From assembly GCF_964340395.1 (NCBI RefSeq), contig NC_135567.1:13878591-13942590 (forward strand): DNA of 64,000 nucleotides, given 5' to 3'. Below are positions 48,091-59,900 of this stretch, one piece after another; position 1 is the stretch's first letter, and each line of letters begins with the position of its first letter. The notes under the pieces are model-generated. The model saw nothing but the letters and a program-made list of their open reading frames with translations. It did not search any database and was not told the DNA's origin. Origin of the DNA: Glandiceps talaboti (taxonomy: Eukaryota > Hemichordata > Enteropneusta > Spengelidae). The position numbers and the translations under genes were made by a program.

Positions 48091-48204
48091 TTACATCTGG
48101 CTGCACTGGCCTCTCTGAAAGGAGAAATAATCGAATTGACGAATCGGCTTCAACATGTGACAGCTGAGAGAGACTCCTTGGAGAGAAAATTTGTCAAAGC
48201 ACAG
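48091..48204 (+). CDS. MCC: MCC exon (first shared coding exon)
   Basis: 38 codons, phase 0 at both ends. Acceptor is TTTTGTTACAG and donor CAG|GTAAAA. It encodes LHLAALASLKGEI followed by a heptad-rich coiled coil ending in KFVKAQ. In vertebrates this is the point where the alternative MCC N-termini join the common body, so a phase-0 upstream exon is expected. The open frame continues upstream to an ATG at 48061, but that ATG lies within the acceptor tract and is unlikely to be the start. Confidence 0.95.
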
Positions 48205-51200
48205 GTAAAAACCACCTCCTCATTTAACCCTCTATTACTCCTACAGGGTTTGAATTTAGCCGTGGTCTTGGGGTTCAATGACCACTCTATTTTCATTGTG
48301 GACCACCAAATTCAATTTCAGCATGGCTCAAATGTAACTTTTGGGCTTGGAGGTCAAATTTATGTTCGTGAACTTTTTCAGCTAAAATTTTCCATTGACA
48401 CCATTAGACTAGCAGACTACAACCTTACAAATTTTGTAGTCTAGTCGCAATGTTTGGCAGTCCATATGCCCTTGACTATACACTGCCAATGTTCACCCCT
48501 AATTTGCAATGGTAAACTTAAATTAAAATTAAATTGTATTTGCAGTGGTCCATGTCCTTACTATGTACAAGCTCAGTCCAAAGCTGCCATTCGTTGGGTT
48601 TGAATATGAAGATCTCTTTACTCCATGGATAGCCTCTAGATTAGAAGGACTCAAGTCACCGATAGCCTCTAGACTAACATTGCTGCAGTACTAAGTGAAA
48701 ATTTGAAGAAGAAAAGTACAAATCGATTATTATTGTTGAGTGGTGTTTTTAGGGGTACTGATAAACTTTGATCAGAGAAACAAAATATTCAGATTCATTT
48801 TTTTTGTAAAAAATACTATTATTCGTAAACAAAATATTCAGATTTGAATCATTTTGTAAAAACAGTACTATTAGTTATCATCTTGGTCCCGGTTGGGATA
48901 TTAGGCTGCCACCAACTTATAACCTGGTCCTCCAAGGTCAAGGGTCAAGGGTCGGGTGTGGTGCTAACAACTCCACCCTGTAAAACAACTTCTTGTCACA
49001 AAAACTGCAACAACTTGTCAAAACACAATGGAACTGTAATGTCAAGTATATCAAACACTTTTTTTCTCAAAAATGTAAAATTTTGAGTCACTCACTGATT
49101 CCATTTATCAACTTTACTGGTGATTGATGAAAGTACTCTATTGGAAATTTGGAACCGACATCCCCTTTCAAAATAATGGAATAACCCATCCATGCTAATG
49201 TGTGTGCCAATCTTTAATGTCTGCATGGTGGTAAGTTAGTTCACTAGACAAAATGTAGCAAAAAACTATTCATTTAATCTTGGTATCGTAAAGTGTAGAA
49301 TATACAGGTTCTTATTGCTATCTCTGTTTTTGCATCAGACAGAGCCAGTGAACACTAACCTGCAGTGCGCTGTATATAGTGTAAATTAACAATGTAACAC
49401 TGTACTACAACTTTTGTTTTGACAGGCGGAGAGGGCGCGTCTGATACGTGAACAAGACGAGCGGATTGAATCACAGGCACAGCGTTATGAAGACAGGATT
49501 ATTGAACTTCATAGTGTGATCGCCGAGTTAAATAAAAAATTAGACAGGTCACAGGGAAATGTCATCAGGTAAGATAACATAGACCTTTTCAGTAATAGCG
49601 CCCTCTATGTGAATCACAGGCACAGAGTTACGAAGACAGGATTATTGAACTTCACTGGGATTGCTGAGTTAAATAAAAAATTATGTCACAGAGAAATGTC
49701 ATCAAGTAGGACTGGATAGACCTTTTGGATGAATAGCGCCCTCAAGTGACAGTCTAGTAATGATGTCAAATTGACATGTTAATTTCATTGAGTGCCCCCA
49801 ACGACAAGAGTAGAGAGAGAGAGATTTGAGTAACAGGTATAAGATTATTATCTCGATGAAAATATCATGTGACTTATTAGAACACCAAGTTATATTTTTG
49901 AACATCTGGTGAGGATTGGTTGATTCCATTTATTTGCAGGGAGGAAGATGAGTATTCTCACAGTGAGTCAACCCCTCCTAGCAATATTAGTCAGAGTGGA
50001 GGAAGCTGCAGTGCCAGTTGTCAAAATGGAAGTGATTCAGCCCCCTTAGGTAAGTCGTTATTTTAAAATACTAGTACCTTTATTTAAGGCACAAGAAAAC
50101 TGTAAATAAAATGTGTGATGACTCCGGACACCTGAGATCTCAAGGTTGCTTGAAATTGATCCGATCTTGTTCTGCATGTACTACTATGTATAAGGCAAAA
50201 TGTAAAAAAAAAAATATTTGTGTCCGACAATTTCAGAAAATAGGGTAGGTCGGTCAGAATTTTTATTTTATTTTAATTTTTTTTTTAAATTTTTAAATTT
50301 CTTTGACCACAAGATAAGATACTTGTCGGTCACAATAATTATGAGAGAATTTAAGGGGTGTAAATGAAGACAATTATAAGATAAGTAGACGAACAAGTTA
50401 GGCAGGCTACAGTCTAAAAAGACCTGGTTTCTCTCTGGAATATGATATTTTTAAAAAGTGACCACAGATGAGGCAAAGACATGAAGGTGTACACAGAAAT
50501 AATAGAAGTAAATTGTTATCATTTTACCTTCTTGCATGCAAAAAAAATGTTAAGTCGGGGACTTAAATTACAGTCGGTCGGGTTATTGGAAACACAGTAT
50601 TTCTTTTATGTGGCCCAACTTCAAACTGTCGTACGCTAGGTAGAGGTTAGGAGCACCTGAGTTAGGGTTGTATTCTTTAATGGGACTATTATCATCATCA
50701 TTTATTTTGTAACATCAGGGATAATAAAACCATGACCTACAGAATTCAAGAAATCTGGAGGTCGGCCAGTTTCAAAAATTTTATGGAAACTTAAAATTTT
50801 ATGACTTAATGAGCGTGTTCTCTCTTTATTGTTATACTGCAACTGTAGGCTACAGAGATGGGTATTGATGGTCCAAAATCATAAACATTGTGCACTAAAA
50901 ATACCAGAATACTTTCTAAAACCCTGCAGAATCTGGACTCCAAAATAGGTCTCCTGAATTAGCTCTGAACTCATTCTGCATAAAGCATTGACCATACTAT
51001 GTGTAATCTCAAACTGTCGTACGCTAGGTAGAGGGTAGGAGCACCTAAGGTTAATAGATCGTATGATTTAAAACCCTCCAGAATCACATTGTGCACTAAA
51101 AATACCAGAATACATTCTAAAACCCTCCAGAATCTGGAAACAAAAATAGGACTCCTGAAATAGCTCTGAATTCATTCGGCATGAGATTTCTTAGCTTTTA

Positions 51201-54200
51201 TCGTACTATGTGTAACGTCAAACTGTCGTACGCTGGGTAGAGGGTAGGAGCACCTGAGTTAGGATTTCTACGTTTTAGTGGGTTTATTCATCAGTATTTA
51301 TGTTGTAACTTTAGGGGTAATAAAACCATGACCTACAGAATTCAAGAAATTTGGAGGTCGGCCAGTTTTCAAAGTTTTTTATGGAAACTTAAAATTTTGA
51401 TGACTTAATGAGCGTGTTCTGTCTTTATTGTTAAATTATAACTGTAAACTGCAGAGATAGATATTAATGGTCCAAAATCGTCAACATTGAATACTTTCTA
51501 AAACCCTTGAGAATCTGGACTCCAAAATAGGTCTTCTGAAATAGCTCTAAACTCAATCTGCATGGAATTTCTTAGCATTTACCATACTATGTGTAACCTC
51601 AAACTGTCGTACGCTACAGTTATGAGTACCTAAGTTAGGATTTCGACGTTTTAGTGGGGTTATTCATCAGGTTTTTTGCACACTTTAATTGGGATAATAG
51701 AATCATGACCTACACGACAGAAGTCAAGAAGTCTGGAGGTCGGCCAGTTTTCAAAGTTTTACGGAAATTAAAATTTTTTATGACTTAATGAGCGTGTTCC
51801 ACCTGTATTGTTGAATTGTAACTGTAGGCTACTGAGGTGGACATTTATGGCCCAAAATCATCAACATCAAGTACTAAAAATGTCTGTTTTTTGTTCAAAT
51901 TGAAAACATAAACTGAAAGTAAAAAAGTTATGGGTTCCGTAACGAGTTGCTAAAAGCAATCTTGTATTCCATTCCTGAGATTCTATTGAAAGTGACTTTG
52001 AATGCTGCAGCTTTGCAGGTTCGAGTCCCATCGCTGCCAATTGTTCACTGAGTGGCTAAAGTCCTTGGGCAAGATTTGAACCATGACTGTGCCTTAGTCA
52101 ATCCTGCTGTGTAATTGGGGACCTGGTTGGATAGAGGTTGCTATGTAAATGCTTTAATCCTATGCGCTTATAAAGGCTGCAACGGATTGTATGCTCCCCA
52201 GGGAGTTGAGGAAGTAAATGGCCGTTGTGCCACTATAGATCCGTGCCAGGGGTAATAATTGTAAAGTGCTTTGAGCACAGAGTAGGAAAGTGCTATATTG
52301 TATATAAATACCAACATGATTATTAATGCTGTGCCTGGATTGTATGTAAATTAGAAAGGTCATCAAATAGGTCAAAGGTCATCAAGTAGGTCAAAGGCCA
52401 AAGTTCTCATGAAATAGGTTAAACGTCAATTCTCAGTTTTGGAGGTGGGAAATAACAGTATTTTGTCTCAAAATAAATCAAAGTTCTTTAAAACTTTGAG
52501 AAATTATAGAAAATGAATAAAAACTTTCAAAAATTTGTTGAAAACTTTAAAATAATTGTAATATTGTATGAAATAAGCACCATAATTTCAAAATATGAAT
52601 TAATATTTAAAGAATATTCATCTATAATTTGCATTTTACTTTGAATTTAATGTTTGAACTTTGGAAGATTCCTTGCAAGAATGAATGTTAATGTTCATAC
52701 GTATGTAGTTACAAATAAAAACTTCAAGTTGGAGTAAAAAAAAAATATTTGGAAGGGAATCAAAAATTTGTGCCACTCATCAGCTTCATCAAGGTATATT
52801 AGTGCCAGAAAATATCTTTTCTCTTTCTTTATCTCAGAATGTGTGAATATACTATGAATCTGAATTTTGGCAGAATTCTTTCTTTGAAAGTTGAGATTTT
52901 TTTCTTTTTCTTCTCAGAACATGTGAATGATTTGAATGCTGAACTATCCAGGGTTGTTGGAGAGTTGGAACATGTTGTTGATCACAGGAAGGTCAACGAT
53001 TCCTACCAACATAATATTATGTCGGCCGACCAACATGTGCAGCAACTCACTACAGCCAGCCATCATGTAGAAGAACAAGCACTTCAAGTAAGTTTTGGTA
53101 CATTTTTTCAAATTTTTTACATTTTTTCACAATTTTCTGGTTATCAAGGTGTGTTCATTAGTTGGTCTTCAAATACATGTTTCCAAATATGGCATATTTT
53201 TCTAAATATGGTTTTGGTACTGTAATTTCCAAATTTGGTATTGCTTCCAAATGTGGTCATCCAGCATGCCTTATGTTTCCAAATATGGAATAACTACCTA
53301 AATATGGTTTGAAAGTGATATCCATATTTGGTATTGTTTCCAAATATGCTCATATTTGGCATGTCTTGTATTTCCAAATATGGAATGATTGTCGAAGTAT
53401 GGTTTTTATACTGTCATATCCATATTTGGTATTGCTTCCAAATATGGTCATCCAGTATGTCTTATATTTCCAAATTTGGAATAATTTCCTAAAAATGGTT
53501 TGATAGTTTAATATCCATATTTGGTGTTCCCAAATATGGGCATATTTCAGGAAAAGTTAATAACCATAATGACTAAATGTAGGAAGTATATTTCGTAGAA
53601 CTAAACATATCAGCAGACGACAAATAAAATTGTGTTGACGCATTCAGTGAAGAGAAACTGTGCCAATATGAAAAAAAGATGAGTTTATAGATGCAAGGGA
53701 TTAAGTTGTTTTGTGTCAGGATTTTTCGTGTCGATTAACTCACTTTGAAGCTTTGTAACTATTGTAGCGTAACCTTGGCCTCGACATCAAAGAGTTCACG
53801 GATTTAGAAAACAACAAAGACAACAACAGTGTCGGCAACAGAACAGGTACCCAAAAATGTTAAGTGGGCACACTTTGAAATGAGATATGGCTGTTTTAGA
53901 CGGTCAATAAAATAGTAAAAAGAGAGAAAGAATGTTCAGAGGGAGCGGTAAATGTGACCAAAAAAATCCCGCTTTTTTTTAAGATAATGGAGAGGAAAAC
54001 AAAGTTCAGAGAAAGGACAAACCTGAAAAACGGAATGGGAAAGGGAATGAATTCGGAGAAAAAACAAAGTTCAGAGAGAGGGCAATGTTAAAAAATAAAG
54101 GAATTCATGAGAAAAGAGGTTCAGAGCATACAAACAGGGGATGAATTTGTAGAAAAACTTTCCAAAACTTTTTTGGTGAAATTTTTCAACTGTGACACTT

Positions 54201-56896
54201 TAAAACCCAGATTTTGACATAAATGTATACGTAAGATTCAGTTTTATCATTCTAGTCTAAAATTGAATTGAGTTGTGCAAAATATTCAACTAAAATGTGA
54301 CTTTTCTTCTAGTAAATTTGGCTGGGAAAATGTGGGGTTAAACCTATCAACATTCATACCATTTCAACCAAAATTTTGGCATATTTTTATAATTATCATT
54401 CATTTCTATGATTCTAGTCTAAAATTAAGTTAAAATGTGTCAAAAATTTGTAACAAAACTCAAATTTTTGGTCAAATTATTTTGGAATGGACAGTACTTA
54501 GTAGTGAAGAATTCCAACAAAAATTTTGACATACAGTTATAAATAACATTCATTTCTACTATACTAGTCTAAAATTAAATCAAAAGATGTTAAAATTTGT
54601 TGCAAAACAAATAAATTAGGTCAGCTTATTTAGCGGGAAAGTGCTTTGTAGTGAAGATGTGAACAAGAATGTCTGAATCTAGAGTCCAGGTGCTTTTAAA
54701 GTGAGTACTCTTTAAGAATGCTTAGATTTAGATGATGAAAAGTTGCTGCTTTCATTACACAAACTAAAAGGACTTTTGTGGTATCTTGGATGAATAGTTT
54801 TCATGATTGGAAAATAGTGACAGTGTGGCTGAGATTAACTGATTGTTGAGGTGTAACAGCGTGTAAGTTTTGGAATAGTTGTTGAGTAAACAGCTCTAGG
54901 CAACATGAAGTCAACCAAGACATCGTCAGGTCAAGTGTATCTGTAGGAATTCCACTCGGTAGAATACATTGTATACACAGCTGGTGATATATATACTAAA
55001 TTCAATTTTTGTGTTTTCACTAAAATTTATGTCCAAAAATTCAAACATTTTTTCAAATTTTACAAATGTACAAAATTTATTTTGGATTCAAACAATAAAT
55101 ACTCCGAAGAGTATGCATAATATGTACAAGATTTTATTACAAATTTTTCTTCTGTCTGCAAAACTCAAAACATTTTTCCACGTCTGATAATTGTTCCAGT
55201 TTATTTTGAATTCAAACAATCAATAGCCTGAAGAATATGCACAGCTTGTAGTAATAGATACAAAATTTAATAATATGTTTTCCCGCTAAAATTTTTTTTG
55301 CAAAAATTCTAACATTTCTTCAAATTTATTTTGGATTCAAACAATCACTTCTTCACTAATAATCACATGTCATATTGGAAAACTTTTTAACGACAGATTT
55401 CCCTCCAAAAATTATAAAAACAGAACCCCAACATATTGATACATTTTGAATGCATTTTGAGCAAGTTTTACACTATGTATTTAAAAGACACTCATAGTAT
55501 TCTACTTACTGACGCATACTTAACTATCACTTACAATTAAAGTGGCCATATGGATGAGAATTTGGTATTTATTTTGGATTTTTATTTGATAAAACAGCTT
55601 CACTATGTTTTTCTACTTGAAAAAATAAAGCGAAAGAGCATATACCAAGTCCATGTTCATAACTCAATACATTGCAAAAAGATGCAAACAGTGTAAAAAG
55701 TTTGTTATTGTACGTACAATAACAAACATTTTATACATTGTTTAATGTTTTACATTTTATTGAGTTGCGAACGTGGACTTTGTATATGTTATTTCACATT
55801 ATTTTTTCTAGTAGAAAAACATAGTGAAGCTATTTTATCAAATACAATTCCAGAATAAATATCAAATTCTCATCCATATGGCCACTTTAATTGGTATCAG
55901 GATATAACATATAAACAATCCGATGACATCATTTATCATGTATCAAAAAATGTTGAAGAATCCATACTAGGCAATCAACTGTTCTCAAAATGCCAGAAGT
56001 AAGGTATACATCAACATTAACATATTATACTAGAATAGTTTAGTCAAAGTTTTATGTAAGTATTTTCACTGGAGTAAAGAGTTTATAAACTCAGTTTGTG
56101 CCATGGTAACCACTCAGTCAAGTCCTAATACTACATACTTAGTTTTGATAACAAAAATTTAAAAACAAACTCAAACTTGAACTGGACTACAAAATTAATG
56201 GCCGTCACAGAATTCACTGTGTTGTTTGACATGCAGTGATTGATGTTCAAAATACAGTAATCCAGACCTTGAACTTGATGGTTGTGGGGTTACTAGTAGT
56301 CTAGAGGCCAACGTGGTCTTTAAACCACCAATGTGATCTGTAAACTTCAAGAGTGGAGGTGTAAATCGTAACGATTCCGTATAGGGAGTGTAAATTGTAA
56401 CGACTCCATATGGGAACTAGACTAGGATAGATTTCTTTGTTGATTCACTTCAATCAAAACGTTTGAAAGGAAGAAGTACTTGTTACTATGACAACCAGAG
56501 AATGAATTGTTAGATAGTACCTCAGGGTTGAACAGTGGTGTTAATGCAACAGACTTGTGGACTGTGTTACTAAACGTCTTAAGGAGTTACAAAATGTCTC
56601 CAAGGACAAACAGAACACTGTTACTTAGAATTGTTATATTACCTTCAAGGCTTGGGATGTCACAGGTGTTCAGACTTCACATTTTGACAGGATAATATAG
56701 TTAGTATGGAATACTATACCCTGTCTGTAGAGATGACAATTGGATTAAGTCTACTTTATATAGAGATACCTAGGGCAGAACAGGTGTGTACTAGTATTAG
56801 AGTGATGACGTTAGTATACCAGACACAGATTGTAGACAGACAAACAGATGGACATGCATACACATTGTAGATACACATACATACACACATATACAC

Positions 56897-56927
<31 letters not shown>

Positions 56928-59900
56928 CATACATACATACATACATACATGTACACATACATACATACATACATACATACATACATACATACATACATAC
57001 ATACATACATACATACATACATACATACATACATACACCAATGAACACAACCATATCAAACTCCAGTTCTGAGACAACAACCAATGAAAACAATCGTATC
57101 AGACCACAGTTGAACTATTGTCACTTAGAAACAGAGATTAAGAAACAGATGTTGATTGGTTTTCACTACCTCCGTCAATTAACCAAGTTAGCTTTTATTG
57201 AAACAGTCAGGGTTCTACTTCATTGTGCTGACTACTTATCTGACCACACTGTCACTAGAAAAGACATTGTACTTCACAAAACAGACAAATTTACTTCAGA
57301 AGTCCCCCATGAATGTAGTATAAATACCTTTAAGAACGTACAATGTTGAATGCCCTTTGTACCCTAAGAAAAGAAAATCTCAGCTTTGGCCATTCCAATC
57401 TAAGCATTTGTTTCTTTAACAAATAGCTGTATTTTTGTACCACTGAAAATTTATTTTAATCCACTGCCAAAATTTAGCATGAAATTACAATTGTGGAAAA
57501 ATTTAGTTATATCAAAGTTAGGCTGTTTCAATCTAAACATTTGTTTCTCTAACAAATAGCTGATTTTTTTTACCACCAAAAAATTTATTTCTCGAGTAGA
57601 TTTATTTTTTGCATCGTCAAAATTTTCAGTGAAATTACAAATATGGAAAAACGTTGAGGTTTGGCCATTTCAATCTGTTCATTTGTTTCTCAATCAAATT
57701 GCTTTATTATTCTACCACTGTTACTGCCTTAATAGTTAACATTTGGAACATAATTACAAAAATGGAAGATAAAAAATAGTAAATAAATTGGCCAAATTTG
57801 ATAACAGATTCAGACAACACAATCAATTGTAAATCAGTATATAGTAGTAGAAATACAAAACCAGTAACAAATGAAGAAAATATATTATTAACACTTTGAT
57901 GTATTTTTAATGCCGTGTATTTTTTAGGGAAAATTCGTCAATTTCTCGATTTGATGACAATGTTTAGAGATATTTTGCATTCAGGGGTACAAAACATTCC
58001 AGTGAAAGTAAAATCAATTATCAGATGAGAAACGAAAATGGCTAGTCCCTAAAGTAGAGCTGTAAATTGTAACGATACTGTAGAGGGACTAGATCTGTTT
58101 CTATAGTGATGTCAAATCTAGAACTGTTTCTATAGCAATGTCAAATCTAGATCTGTTTCTATAGCGACGTCAAATCTAGATCTGTTTCTATAGTGACGTC
58201 AAATCTAGAGATAAGATTTTGTTCTTTACCGTCTGTTATTAACCTGATCAAAGTCAATCTAGACGTATTAATTTTGATTGTTGAAAGGTGTTCTTAAACA
58301 AGACTTTTCTTTAATATGGCTATCTCAATTATTTAGTTTATGAGCACTTCTCCATTACTTGACAACATTTATCCATCCTGTAATTAATGCAATAAAAGTC
58401 TATTTATTTTGATAAAATTGCCATAAAACAATAATTATCTTTTTTTATGGCTTCAATTTATCACTTTATACCCTCCCTGCTAAAAAGAATTACCATTTAA
58501 AATCATAACTGACTGCACTATTCTGTCTGTAATTAACACATCAAAATCATGATCTCTTCTGATTAAGTTGACGGTAAACAATAGTTTTTTTCTGTATGGC
58601 TTCAATCTCTCCGTTTATGTGCTCGTCTATTCTGTTACACTGTACAACGATTTCCGTTTGATTACATTCCGTGATTAAACTATAATAGTCCGTATATTGT
58701 CGTTGATATTTACCGAGTTTCGTGCCAACTTTTCATTGTGGACACAAAACGTCTGCATGCTAGCATCTAGTTCTTCTTCTGCTCCTTAGTCTACCAGCAT
58801 GATATCGTAAACACACTCAGTGTCGTTTCTTTTCTGCTGTGCGAGAACCGCTGCCTTGTACCAAAACACGAAACAATGAGGAAACCGTCATTGCTGTATT
58901 ATTCCCAGGAGTTCTCGCAATTATTGGATCGTAATTTCTGGTATCGTCTAAGATCTGCAACCGTCAGTGACTTCAAAGTTTCTAATTTGTGACAGCCAAA
59001 AAATTTCCTCTGTACATTTTCTGTGATGTCTGATCTGCCTTGCATCAAAACAACAGTAGTGTCGATGCTGTACATTTCAGCATAGAACCGACTCTCTATT
59101 AATTCGTCACAGCTGACAGTGAGATTGTACCACGATGGAACACGGGGACGTTTTCTACATATTTCAACCAATGAAGGTGATTGCGTGATTAACAACGTAA
59201 TGCGATAAATTAGGATTAATGCGACAAATTAATGCACGATAGACATATTAATGCGTATTGTTCTGAAACGTTCATCAGGTGTTCAGTCCGTCCGATTGTG
59301 GTTCTTGTAATGGTTAAACAAGATCTAATGCTTAATCACAAAGTGCCTTCAAACCAAAGATAAATATATTTGGGTTCCAAAGTTATTACACAGTTCAACT
59401 TTAAAGTACCACCTGGCAGTTCAAAAACATTGTTTCAATATTAGTTCAGAAGTAACAGTTACACTGCAAACTTGCAAACACTAATTTGTCAACTGTTCAT
59501 TTCAAGACAGTGTAAATGGTCTGTTTATTTAGTTAAAATTTACTTTCACTTTTAGAGGACTTTAAAGTGTTACATGTATTTACATTTGCCTTATTTAGAT
59601 TTGAAGTTGTTACATTGTATCTTTTTAATCTTTTAAATAGCTACGTTGTTTGTCATGCATAAAATAAGTGTTTTGTTTGTAAACATTGAAACAATGTAAC
59701 AAAACATCAGGCAGTATAATTTACTTGTTCATGCCATGATTTACAGTGAATTTCACAATACTGTTCAGCTTTTCTGTTTGATACAACCACACAGAATCCA
59801 ATAAGAAACTGGACATGCTACACTTTAAGATAGCAAGATTGAATGAGTACAGTTTCTTGCTACATTTTGTCGAAGTGAAATGTACTATATATGCCACCAT

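Noticed and set aside
53768-53846. Possible extra MCC exon (RNLGLDIKEFTDLENN..., acceptor TTGTAG, donor CAG|GTACCC)
   Set aside because: It would leave one extra base and break the frame into the exon at 60459. The direct join 53087 to 60459 aligns well with vertebrate MCC.
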